Of a DNA stretch of 64,000 bases, positions 7,811-16,160 are shown one piece after another (within the stretch, counting starts at the first letter, position 1; the number at the start of each line of letters is the position of its first letter). Source of the DNA: JASHPR01 sp963833885. Its GTDB lineage: Bacteria; Actinomycetota; Actinomycetes; Streptosporangiales; Streptosporangiaceae. Location of the stretch: assembly GCA_963833885.1 (NCBI GenBank), contig CAWHZU010000019.1, forward strand, positions 372,001-436,000, in the 5' to 3' direction. Below the pieces are notes generated by a model. That model was not told the origin of the DNA, did not search any database, and worked only from the letters and a program-made list of their open reading frames with translations. The translations under genes and the position numbers were made by a program.

Positions 7811-8670
7811 CGGTCCAGTACCTCCTTCGCCAGCTCCCGGTAGGACGCAGCCCCGTTGGACGTCGGGTCGAAGCGGGTGATCGGCTCCCCGGCCACGGAA
7901 GAGTCGGGAAACCGCACGGTCCGGTTGATCACCGTGTGGTACACCTTGTCGCCGAACCCCTTCACAACCCCGGCCAGGACCTCCCTCGTGTGCAGGGTGC
8001 GGGAGTCGTACATCGTGGCCAGCAGCCCGTCGAGCACAAGCTTCGGGCTGATCCGGGTCTGCACCTTGTCGATGGTCTCCATCAGCAGGGCCACGCCGCG
8101 CAGCGCGAAGTACTCGCATTCCAGCGGCACGATCACCCCGTCCGCGCTGGCCAGTGCGTTCACCGTGAGCAGGCCGAGCGAGGGCTGGCAGTCGATCAGG
8201 ACGACGTCATAGTCGGGGATGACCGGCTGCAGCACCCGGCCGAGCACGAACTCCCGGCCGACCTCGTGCACCAGCTGCACCTCGGCGCCGGACAGGTCGA
8301 TGTTGCTCGGCAGCAGGTCCATGCCGTCGACGTTGGTCTTGAACAGCACGTCGCGGGCGCTGATCCCACGCTCCATGAGCAGGTTGTAAACCGTCGCGTC
8401 CAGCTCGTGCGGCTGAATACCCAGGCCAACGGAGAGTGCGCCCTGCGGATCGAAGTCGACCAGCAGCACCCGGCGGCCCTGCTCGGCCAAGGCCGCGCCG
8501 AGGTTGATCGTAGTAGTGGTCTTCCCGACCCCGCCCTTCTGGTTGCATACCGCAACGACCCGGGCCGGGCCGTGGGTCAGCAGCGGTTCGGGGTCGGGGA
8601 ATCTTGGTACCGGCCGGCCGGTAGGGCCAAGCACGCCGGGCCTGACCTCCAATGTCTGGGACGCTGCCAA
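7768..8670 (-). CDS. parA: ParA/Soj-family chromosome-partitioning ATPase
   Basis: A 300-residue ParA-type deviant Walker ATPase. The Walker A motif KGGVGKTTTTINL is at about residues 45-57 with the signature lysine; the A' motif VLLVDFDPQGALS and Walker B DYDVVLIDCQPSLGLLT follow. The TTG start at 8670 has GGGGAGGT 10 nt upstream. Next to scpA/scpB and xerD and far from any parB, this looks like the second, orphan ParA of actinomycetes and not the oriC-linked copy. The overlapping downstream gene may be its partner. Confidence 0.93.
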   Translation of the reverse strand: MAASQTLEVRPGVLGPTGRPVPRFPDPEPLLTHGPARVVAVCNQKGGVGKTTTTINLGAALAEQGRRVLLVDFDPQGALSVGLGIQPHELDATVYNLLMERGISARDVLFKTNVDGMDLLPSNIDLSGAEVQLVHEVGREFVLGRVLQPVIPDYDVVLIDCQPSLGLLTVNALASADGVIVPLECEYFALRGVALLMETIDKVQTRISPKLVLDGLLATMYDSRTLHTREVLAGVVKGFGDKVYHTVINRTVRFPDSSVAGEPITRFDPTSNGAASYRELAKEVLDRWRQADLAVHAHGG

Positions 8671-8797
8671 AGCCTACTGCACCTCCCCGGTGGTCGCCCG
8701 GCGTAGCGCGATGCACCCGCCGGCAACCCGGACTCAACGCGAGGCTAGGGCCTGGGCATTGCGGCGGCAAGCCGACTCACCGTTCGCGTAGAAATGG

Positions 8798-9802
8798 TCA
8801 CCCGAGAGCCCGGGGGTGCGCGCTCGCGTAGACCTCCCTGAGCTTGTCGACGGTCACCAGAGTGTAGACCTGCGTGGTGGTCACCGAGGCGTGTCCGAGC
8901 AACTCCTGCACAACCCTGACATCGGCGCCCCCGTCGAGCAGGTGGGTGGCGAACGAATGCCGCAGCGTGTGCGGTGAAACGTCGGCGATTCCCGCCCGCT
9001 CCGCCGCGGCGCGCAGCGCACCCCAGGCGCCCTGCCTGGTGAGCCGGCCGCCGCGGGCGTTCAGGAACACCGCCGGGCTGGCCGATGCCCGCCGGGTGGC
9101 CGCCGCGAGCGACGGGCGCGCCCTGACCAGGTATTGCTCCAGGGCCTGCCGGGCGTAGCTGCCGACGGGAACGATGCGCTGCTTCTGGCCCTTGCCCGAC
9201 AGCCGGACCGTGGCAGGGAGGGCCGGCTCGGCGGACGGCGACGGCCGCTCGGCCAGTTCGAGGTCGTCGACGTCAAGCGCGGTCGCTTCCGAGATCCGGG
9301 CCCCGGTCGCGTACAGCAACTCGAGCAGCGCGCGGTCGCGCAACGGCCGCGGCCCGTCGCCGGCCCCGGCCGCCGCCAGCAGGCGCTCGACGTCGGCGAC
9401 CGGTATCGCCCGCGGCAGCCGGCGCGGCGGTGCGGGCGGCCGGACCTGCCGCGCGGGGTCGGCTGGCGCGAGGCCCTCGGCCGCGGCGAACGCGTGCAAG
9501 CCGCGCACGACGACGACGGCCCGCCCGGCCGAGCTCGCCGCCAGCGGCTGGTGGCTCTCGTCTCCCTCACGAAGCCCGGCCAGGAACCCGGCAACGTCTT
9601 GTGTGGTCACGTCGCCAATGCCGGTCCGGCCTGCCGAACCGAGCACGGCCGCGTAGCGTTCCAGGTCTCTTCGATAGGCCTCTAACGTGTGCCGGGCAAG
9701 CCCGCGCTCCACCGTGAGGTGATCAAGGTAGCGCTTGACCGCCTCATCAACGCCTGCCTGCCGGGCGGCTTTCAGCTGAGCGCCTCGCTTGTCGGTATCC
9801 AC
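8798..9802 (-). CDS. xerD: Tyrosine recombinase XerD
   Basis: A 334-residue site-specific recombinase resolving chromosome dimers at dif. The N-terminal SAM-like core-binding domain (VKRYLDHLTVERGLARHTLEAYRRDLERY) is followed by the catalytic domain with Arg in ATGARISE, Lys in SGKGQKQR, HTLRHSFATHLLDGGADVRVVQELLGH and the nucleophile Tyr in TTTQVYT. GTG 9802 is the likely start; it overlaps the 3' end of ald by 31 bp. The frame upstream stays open through the broken part of ald, which creates an artificial 696-codon frame starting at 10888 that should not be read as a fusion protein. Confidence 0.92.
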   Translation of the reverse strand: MDTDKRGAQLKAARQAGVDEAVKRYLDHLTVERGLARHTLEAYRRDLERYAAVLGSAGRTGIGDVTTQDVAGFLAGLREGDESHQPLAASSAGRAVVVVRGLHAFAAAEGLAPADPARQVRPPAPPRRLPRAIPVADVERLLAAAGAGDGPRPLRDRALLELLYATGARISEATALDVDDLELAERPSPSAEPALPATVRLSGKGQKQRIVPVGSYARQALEQYLVRARPSLAAATRRASASPAVFLNARGGRLTRQGAWGALRAAAERAGIADVSPHTLRHSFATHLLDGGADVRVVQELLGHASVTTTQVYTLVTVDKLREVYASAHPRALG

Positions 9803-10888
9803 GGCAGCCCGTGCGCCTCGGCGACGCTCTGGTACGTGACCGAGCCCTCGTGGGTGTTCAGTCCCAGCGCGAACGACGGGTCGGCCCGCAGCGCCTCCCG
9901 CCAGCCGCGGTTCGCTATCTCGACCGCGTAGGGCAGCGTGACGTTGGTCAGCGCGTACGTCGAGGTGTGCGGCACGGCGCCGGGCATGTTCGCGACGCAG
10001 TAGAACAGCGAGTTGTGCACCGGGTACGTCGGGTTGTCGTGCGTGGTCGGGTGGGAGTCCTCGAAGCACCCGCCCTGATCGATCGAGATATCCACGAGCA
10101 CCGAGCCCGGCTTCATCCGGGACACCAGCTCGTTGGATATCAGCATTCGGCGCCTTGGCCCCGGGAACCAGCACGGCGCCGATGACCAGGTCGGCGTCGA
10201 TCACCGCGTGCTCGACCTCATAGGCGTTGGACGCCACCGTCTGGATATAACCCTGGTAGATGGCGTCCGCGCTGCGCAGCTTGCCGACGTTCTTGTCCAG
10301 GAGCAGCACCTCGGCCTGCATGCCCGAGGCGATCGCCGCTGCGTTCATGCCTGAGACGCCAGCGCCGAGCACCACGACCTTGGCCGCGTAGACGCCGGAG
10401 ACGCCGCCCATCAGCACACCGCGCCCGCCACCGTCGCGCTGCAGGGTATGAGCGCCCACCTGAGGTGCCATACGCCCCGCGACCTCGGACATCGGGGCCA
10501 GCAGCGGCAGCGAGCCGTCTGGCAGCTGGACGGTTTCGTACGCTATCGCCGTTGTGCCCGAGCTGAGCAGCGCGTCGGTGCATTCCCGCGACGCGGCCAG
10601 GTGCAGGTAGGTGAACAGGACCTGGCCCTTGCGCATCCGGTGGTATTCCTCGGCGATCGGCTCCTTGACCTTGAGGATCAGCTCTCCGGCCTGCCACACC
10701 TCATCGGCATCCGGCAGGATCGTAGCCCCGGCGGAGACGAAGTCGTCGTCCGGGATCAGTGACCCGGCTCCGGCGTCCTTCTGGACAAAGACCTCATGGC
10801 CGCTGCGGGCTAGTTCGTGCACGCCGGCCGGCGTGATCGCCACCCGGTACTCATGGTTCTTGAGTTCCTTGGGGATGCCGACCTTCAT
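9772..10888 (-). pseudogene. ald: Alanine dehydrogenase, interrupted by a +1 frameshift
   Basis: Alanine dehydrogenase makes pyruvate and ammonium from L-alanine with NAD. The first 245 codons are in one frame: MKVGIPKELKNHEYRVAITPAGV, KVKEP, TYLHLAAS, then the Rossmann motif GAGVSGMNAA and VIGAVLVPGAKAP. The rest is one frame over: LISNELVSRMKPGSVLVDISIDQGGCFEDSHPT ... TLPYAVEIANRGW ... HGLPW. The break is at about 10143-10148, where GCGCCGAATGCTGATATCC has one base too many. The total of 1117 bp is 3 x 372 + 1, consistent with one inserted base. GGAAGGA lies 9 nt before the ATG. Either a real disabling mutation or a sequence error; all other parts are intact. Confidence 0.88.
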
Positions 10889-10969
10889 GACAACCAGTCC
10901 TTCCTGGTCACGATGTCCCGCCCGGCTCCATTGCCGGGCAGGTCCACGGGGCGCGCATGCGGACGCCAG

Positions 10970-11632
10970 TCAGTGCTCCGGGGCATCCGCCCCCCGCAGC
11001 GTGCCGAAACCGTCCCGACGCGCCGCATACGCGGCCAAGATACCCAGTGCGGTGACGCCATTATGCAGGTCACCAGCGAGAATGCCGACAACGGCCTCAT
11101 CCAGCGGCACCCAGGCGACCTCCAGGTGGGCCTCCTCGTGCTCGGGCACGTACGACCGCTCGGACTCGGGAACCAGGGCCACGCCGCGGGCGAGGAAGAT
11201 CCGGATCCGCTCCGTGCTGATGCCCGGCGACGAGTAGGAGTCGGTGAGCACCCACCACTGCGCCGCCCGGTACCCGGCCTCCTCGAGCAGCTCCCGTTCC
11301 GCGGTCGCGCGCAGCGGCTCACCAGCGACGTCGCGCAGGCCGGCCGGAATTTCCCACAGCAGCCGCCCGACCGGGTGCCGGTACTGGCGGATCATCAGTA
11401 CCTGCTCATCGGTGTCCAGCGCGAGCACGGCCACCGCGCCCGGGTGCTCCAGGACATCCCGGCCCACGACCTCGCCGTCGGGCATGCGCACCATGTCCTT
11501 GCGGAGCCGCACCATGGCGCCGCGGGCCAGCTCCGCCGACTCGGTCACCGGCCAGGGCCCGGGGGCCAGATCCCGGATATCCGGCTTCACCAGCTCGTCC
11601 GGACTGTCCAGGTCGTCCGTTGCACCGCTCAC
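10970..11632 (-). CDS. NUDIX hydrolase, ADP-ribose pyrophosphatase type
   Basis: A 220-residue NUDIX enzyme. The full Nudix box G-5x-E-7x-RELLEEAGY is visible in GLRDVAGEPLRATAERELLEEAGY, following VLALDTDEQVLMIRQYRHPVGRLLWEIPAG, a pattern typical of ADP-ribose or nucleoside-diphosphate-sugar pyrophosphatases. GTG 11632 has AGGAG 8 nt upstream and is preferred to GTG 11641. Its place between pyrG and ald is conserved in actinomycetes. The exact substrate cannot be read from sequence. Confidence 0.9.
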   Translation of the reverse strand: MSGATDDLDSPDELVKPDIRDLAPGPWPVTESAELARGAMVRLRKDMVRMPDGEVVGRDVLEHPGAVAVLALDTDEQVLMIRQYRHPVGRLLWEIPAGLRDVAGEPLRATAERELLEEAGYRAAQWWVLTDSYSSPGISTERIRIFLARGVALVPESERSYVPEHEEAHLEVAWVPLDEAVVGILAGDLHNGVTALGILAAYAARRDGFGTLRGADAPEH

Positions 11633-11711
11633 GTCCGTCACTCCTGCACCAAGGGTGCGCTCTTGTCGCGCCTGGCCATCATCTCGCAGCGCCTCAGCGC
11701 CGCAACACTGG

Positions 11712-13421
11712 TCACGCGCTGGCGGCGGCCCGCTGGCCTGCTGCGGTCAGCGGATCGGCACTCGGCACGGCCCGTGAACGCTCGAGCGCGGCGGCCACGA
11801 GCCCGCTGAACAGCGGGTGCGGCCGGGTTGGCCGGGACAGGAACTCCGGATGCGCCTGGGTGGCCACGAAGAACGGGTGGGTGCTGCGCGGCAACTCGAC
11901 GAACTCGACGAGCAGGCCGTCCGGCGAGAGGCCGGAGCAGACGAGCCCGGCCTCCTCCAGCGTCTCGCGGTAGGCGTTGTTGACCTCGTACCGGTGCCGG
12001 TGCCGCTCCTCGACGACCTCCGCGCCGTACAGCTCGCGGACCAGGCTGCCCTCGGCGAGCACCGCCGGATACAGGCCGAGCCGCATCGTGCCGCCCATGT
12101 CCCGGTCCCCGGCCACGACGTCTTCCTGGCCGGCCATCGTGGCGATCACCGGGTACGGCGAGTCAGGATCGAACTCCGCGCTGTTCGCACCCTCGAGGCC
12201 GGCCAGATCCCGGCCGACCTCGATCGCCATGCACTGCAGGCCGAGGCAGAGCCCGAGCAGCGGGATGCCGTTCTCCCTGGCGTACCGCACGGCCCCGATC
12301 TTGCCCTCGATGCCGCGGACGCCGAACCCGCCCGGCACCAGCACCCCATCCACGCCGTCGAGCTGGCGCTCCGCGCCCTCCGGGGTCTCGCAGTCGTCGC
12401 TGGTCACCCATTTGATGTTGACCCTGGCGTCGTTGCCGAACCCGCCGGCCCGCAGCGCCTCGGCAGGTGACAGGTAGGCGTCGGGCAGGTCCACGTACTT
12501 GCCAACCAGCGCGATCGTGACGCTGCGGGCCGGGCGGTGCACCCGGCGCAGCAACTCGTCCCAGTCGCTCCAGTCCACGTCGCGGAACGGCAGCCCGAGC
12601 CGGCGCACGACGTAGGCATCCAGGCCCTCGGAATGCAGCACCTTGGGGATGTCGTAGATGGACAGCGCGTCGGCGGCGGAGACCACCGCCTCCTCGTCCA
12701 CGTCGCACATGAGGCTGATCTTGCGCTTCAGCCCCCCGTTGATCGGCCGGTCGGAGCGGCACACGATCGCGTCGGGCTGGATGCCGATGCTGCGCAGCGC
12801 GGCGACCGAGTGCTGGGTCGGCTTGGTCTTCAGCTCGCCGGACGGCCCGATGTAGGGCAGCAGCGAGACGTGCAGGAAGAAACAGCGGTCCCGGCCGATC
12901 TCATGCCGGATCTGGCGGATCGCCTCGAGGAACGGCTGCGACTCGATGTCACCTACCGTGCCGCCGACCTCGGTGATCACGACATCGACGTCCGGGCCGC
13001 CCATGTCCATGATCCGCGACTTGATCTCGTTGGTGATGTGCGGAATCACCTGGACGGTGTCGCCCAGGTAGTCGCCATGCCGTTCCTTGGCGATCACGCT
13101 GGAGTAGATCTGCCCGGTGGTGACGTTCGCCGAGCCGGGCAGCCGGGTGTCAAGAAACCGCTCGTAGTGCCCTACGTCCAGGTCGGTCTCGGTGCCGTCG
13201 TCGGTGACGAACACCTCACCGTGCTGGAACGGGTTCATGGTGCCCGGGTCGACGTTGAGATAGGGATCGAGTTTCTGCATATTCACCCGGAGCCCGCGCA
13301 GCTTCAGCAGGCGGCCAAGGCTGGAGGCGGTGAGGCCCTTGCCCAGACTGGATGCTACGCCCCCGGTAACGAAGAGATGCCTGGTAGAAACGGGCCGTGA
13401 GGAATGCGATGGCGTCGCCAA
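11712..13421 (-). CDS. pyrG: CTP synthase
   Basis: Makes CTP from UTP, ATP and glutamine. The amidoligase domain starts with HLFVTGGVASSLGKGLTASSLGRLLKLRG and has the conserved KLDPYLNVDPGTMNPFQHGEV segment. The C-terminal class I glutamine amidotransferase domain has the nucleophile Cys in LLGLCLGLQ and the His/Glu pair in QAHPEFLSRP. At 569 residues it is slightly longer than usual because of a short C-terminal tail. The TTG start has GGGAG 7 nt upstream. Confidence 0.97.
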   Translation of the reverse strand: MATPSHSSRPVSTRHLFVTGGVASSLGKGLTASSLGRLLKLRGLRVNMQKLDPYLNVDPGTMNPFQHGEVFVTDDGTETDLDVGHYERFLDTRLPGSANVTTGQIYSSVIAKERHGDYLGDTVQVIPHITNEIKSRIMDMGGPDVDVVITEVGGTVGDIESQPFLEAIRQIRHEIGRDRCFFLHVSLLPYIGPSGELKTKPTQHSVAALRSIGIQPDAIVCRSDRPINGGLKRKISLMCDVDEEAVVSAADALSIYDIPKVLHSEGLDAYVVRRLGLPFRDVDWSDWDELLRRVHRPARSVTIALVGKYVDLPDAYLSPAEALRAGGFGNDARVNIKWVTSDDCETPEGAERQLDGVDGVLVPGGFGVRGIEGKIGAVRYARENGIPLLGLCLGLQCMAIEVGRDLAGLEGANSAEFDPDSPYPVIATMAGQEDVVAGDRDMGGTMRLGLYPAVLAEGSLVRELYGAEVVEERHRHRYEVNNAYRETLEEAGLVCSGLSPDGLLVEFVELPRSTHPFFVATQAHPEFLSRPTRPHPLFSGLVAAALERSRAVPSADPLTAAGQRAAASA

Positions 13422-13605
13422 GATGAGGCTCCCGTGGTCTTCGCCCAGCGGTAAATCCGCCGGTCCACGGGGTCTCAGGATATCAGCCCAGCCGCGCCGC
13501 TTCGGTCAGCAACGCCGAAGACTCCCCGCCCGCACCGCTGCTGACCTGGGATAAAACATCCGATAGCGGTCACCGGCGCGCGGCGGGTCGGGTGCGCGGG
13601 GCCGG

Positions 13606-14535
13606 TCACACGGACGAGGCGGCCTGCGACTGGTCGCGCGAGCGCTGAGCCGGCACTTCGCCGGGTCTGAGCTGCGGCTGGTCGCCGGCCTCGCCGAAGC
13701 GCGCCAGGGCCACCGCGCTGGCGACCGCGACCACGAACCCGGCCACCGCCAGCCCGGACAGGCCGCGGCGGGTGGTGTCACCGAGGAACAGGACGCCGAC
13801 GATCGCGGGCGGCACGGTCTCGGCCAGAACGACGGCCGCCGTGGCCACGGTCACGCTGCCGCCTTCCAGCGCCGAGGCGTACATCAGGAACGACACGATC
13901 CCGGCCGCCGCCAGGGTGTAGGTGGCCGGGCTGCGCACCAGCTGGGCCGGGGAGAAGCCGGGCAGGATCCGGGCCGCGACCGCGAGCACCGCGTACCCGA
14001 GCCCCGCGATGGCGCCGAGCGCGGGAGTGCGGGCCCAGCCGGTCAGCCTGGCCGCGGCAATCCCGCCCAGCCCCACGCCGACCACCGCCACCATCAGGCC
14101 GATCTGGAACGCCGCGCCCACCGTTGCCGCGCCCTCGGCTCCGGCCGAGGAACCGAGCAGGCCCACGCCGACGACCACCCCGCTGACCGCCAGCCACTCC
14201 CGCCAGCCGAGCCGGACCTTTATCAGCCATGCCGCGAACACAGCGGTGACCGCGAGGTTGGACGCGATCACGGCCTGCACGGCAAACAGCGGCAGCCGCT
14301 GCAGCGCCACGAGCTGGGCAAGGAACCCGATAAAGTCGATGCCGATGCTGGCGATGAAGCGCCACTGGCCGAGCAGCCGAACGATCAGGCCAGGATCGAC
14401 GCGTGCCGCGGCAGGGTCGCCTTCCCGGATCCTCGCTGGCCGACGGCTCGTCTCGCGGATCGCTACGGCCTGGATGACCGAGGCGATTCCGTAGCAGAAG
14501 GCCGACACCAGCGCGGCGACCAGGCTCGCCCACAT
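13606..14535 (-). CDS. DMT-superfamily membrane transporter (EamA-like)
   Basis: A 309-residue hydrophobic protein with about nine to ten predicted membrane segments arranged as two halves, as in the drug/metabolite transporter superfamily. Segments include WASLVAALVSAFCYGIASVI, AVQAVIASNLAVTAVFAAWL, WLAVSGVVVGVGLLG and LSGLAVAGFVVAVASAVALA. The second half carries the EamA-like VATAAVVLAETVPPAIVGVLFLGD. ATG 14535 starts directly before the first membrane segment; an upstream start at 14571 would add 12 mostly basic residues. The cargo is unknown. Confidence 0.8.
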   Translation of the reverse strand: MWASLVAALVSAFCYGIASVIQAVAIRETSRRPARIREGDPAAARVDPGLIVRLLGQWRFIASIGIDFIGFLAQLVALQRLPLFAVQAVIASNLAVTAVFAAWLIKVRLGWREWLAVSGVVVGVGLLGSSAGAEGAATVGAAFQIGLMVAVVGVGLGGIAAARLTGWARTPALGAIAGLGYAVLAVAARILPGFSPAQLVRSPATYTLAAAGIVSFLMYASALEGGSVTVATAAVVLAETVPPAIVGVLFLGDTTRRGLSGLAVAGFVVAVASAVALARFGEAGDQPQLRPGEVPAQRSRDQSQAASSV

Positions 14536-14655
14536 AGTTCCGACCCTACGCCGGCCTATCAACATGCACACCCGCGTAAAGCGCCGGCCAAGCGCTCAGC
14601 TGGCGGGAACCCGCCGGGCCGCGCCCTGGCCGGGGACACCCGGGCCCGGCCGGGT

Positions 14656-15264
14656 TCAGCCGCGGCTGGCCAGCCGCTCGGTCACGGCCGCGCGCATCCC
14701 TTCTGGGCTGGTGAAATGCACCGATCGCAGGCCCAGGGCCGCCGCGGCGGCAACGTTCTCGGTGCGGTCGTCGATGAAGATGACCTCGTCGGGGCTGGCC
14801 CCCAGCCTGGCCAGCGCGTCGCTGTAGCATCGCGGATCCGGCTTAGCGAGCTTTAGCTGACAGCTGAAAATTAGCTGACCGAAATGCGCGGCTATGGGCA
14901 GCGCGCGGATCGCGTCGGCCAGCTGGTCGGGCGCGTTCGACAGCAGCGCGAGCGGCCGCCCGGCGGCGGCAAGGTCCTCGATCAGCGCCACCGTGCCCGC
15001 CTGGAGCCGCAGCCAGGATGCGCAGTCCAGCCGGGCGAGCTCGGCGACCTCGGCCTCCCGGTAGCTTCGGTCAAGGCTGCGGCCGACCTGCCGCCAGTAT
15101 CCCGTTACATCCAGTTCTGCTAGGTCATAAGCGCGGCGCCATTCCCAGTACACGTCGGAGAAGGCCGGAACGCCGACGCCCGCGACCCCGGCAAGCAGCG
15201 CCAGGTCCTGCTGGGTCGGCGGGTGCGAGACCACGCCGCCATAATCGAACATCACCCAGGTCAC
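14656..15264 (-). CDS. HAD-superfamily hydrolase (HAD-IA type)
   Basis: A 202-residue soluble HAD phosphatase-like protein. Motif I is reduced: VMFDYGGVVS keeps the nucleophile Asp but has YGG where most family members have a second Asp at +2, so catalytic activity may differ from a standard phosphatase. Motif II is LLSNAP, the motif III Lys is in KLAKPDPRCY, and motif IV is IFIDDRTENVAAA. GTG 15264 has GGGGAGG 6 nt upstream; longer frames upstream belong to the opposite-phase shadow of the next gene. The substrate is unknown. Confidence 0.87.
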   Translation of the reverse strand: MTWVMFDYGGVVSHPPTQQDLALLAGVAGVGVPAFSDVYWEWRRAYDLAELDVTGYWRQVGRSLDRSYREAEVAELARLDCASWLRLQAGTVALIEDLAAAGRPLALLSNAPDQLADAIRALPIAAHFGQLIFSCQLKLAKPDPRCYSDALARLGASPDEVIFIDDRTENVAAAAALGLRSVHFTSPEGMRAAVTERLASRG

Positions 15265-15317
15265 GCACGCCCTCCCCTGGTCGGCAGCGACAGCCGCCGG
15301 CCCTGGGTGACCGGTGG

Positions 15318-16043
15318 CTACGACACGGCCCCCGAGACCGGCGCGTTCTGCTCCGGGCAGTCGTTGGCCTGATCCGGCCGGCTCGAGATCGGCTGGCAGC
15401 TCGACGTGCCGCCTCCGGTGAACGCCGTCCGCCCCGGCGGGCTCACGTTCGCCGCCGTGGCGAGCGCCCGCCAGAACCCCGGTGACTTCGCCGCCCAGCG
15501 GGCGGGCCCGACCCCGGTGACGACCTCGCAACCGGTCGCCTCGATGCTAACCGCTGGCAGCTGCCGCCCGTCCGCGGTGAAGCGCAGCAGGTAGGTCGAG
15601 CCAATGGTCAGATTCGGGCAGTGGAAGACGCCACGCGGGAGCGACGGCAGCCCGCACAGGGCCCGCGCCGCGGCCCGGGCACGGGCCGGGGTGGCAACGA
15701 TGACCTGGTTAGGGAAGCCCACCTGCAGTTGCGGTACCCGCATTACGTGATTGCGCGTGATCACCAGGCCGGTGACCGTCGCGGTGCGCTGGCACAGCGC
15801 GGCCTGCGTTGCCGCCGCACTGGGGCTTACCGAGGGTGACGGCGAGGGTGACGACGACGCCTTGGGTGAGGCGGCCGTGGCGGCGCCGGTGGACGACGCC
15901 GAGATGCTCCCGCAGCCGGCCAGCACGATCGCCGCGATAGCGGCCGCGCACAGCCACACACGAGCCCAGCCGGGCCTACGGCCGCCGGTCCAGGCTGCCC
16001 TGCTCGCCACCGCCTTGCGGCTGGTGGCTTCTGGTCGATCCAT
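15318..16043 (-). CDS. Putative lipoprotein, function unknown
   Basis: A 241-residue exported protein. After a basic N terminus (RRPGWAR) there is a hydrophobic stretch WLCAAAIAAIVLAGC with lipobox LAGC, so it is probably anchored to the outer face of the membrane. A Ser/Pro/Ala linker follows (KASSSPSPSPSVSPSAAAT), then a domain of about 140 residues with four cysteines (ALCQ, ALCGLP, FHCPN, GCEV) plus two more near the end (SCQP, NDCPE), possibly disulfide-bonded. I do not recognise the family. The start could be ATG 16043 or GTG 16010. Confidence 0.72.
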   Translation of the reverse strand: MDRPEATSRKAVASRAAWTGGRRPGWARVWLCAAAIAAIVLAGCGSISASSTGAATAASPKASSSPSPSPSVSPSAAATQAALCQRTATVTGLVITRNHVMRVPQLQVGFPNQVIVATPARARAAARALCGLPSLPRGVFHCPNLTIGSTYLLRFTADGRQLPAVSIEATGCEVVTGVGPARWAAKSPGFWRALATAANVSPPGRTAFTGGGTSSCQPISSRPDQANDCPEQNAPVSGAVS

Positions 16044-16160
16044 GCCCCTTGGACGGGTCTGCCCGTGCCGCCGGTTCCACCTGGCGTCAAGCGGTGTGGT
16101 GCGATTCGCCCGGCACGCACGGTTTGACCGGGAAATTTCCGCCCCGCTCACACCCGGCGC

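Noticed and set aside
8798..10888. An Ald-XerD fusion protein of 696 residues
   Set aside because: The middle part is out-of-frame ald sequence. The true ald C terminus is present in another frame, and xerD has its own start.
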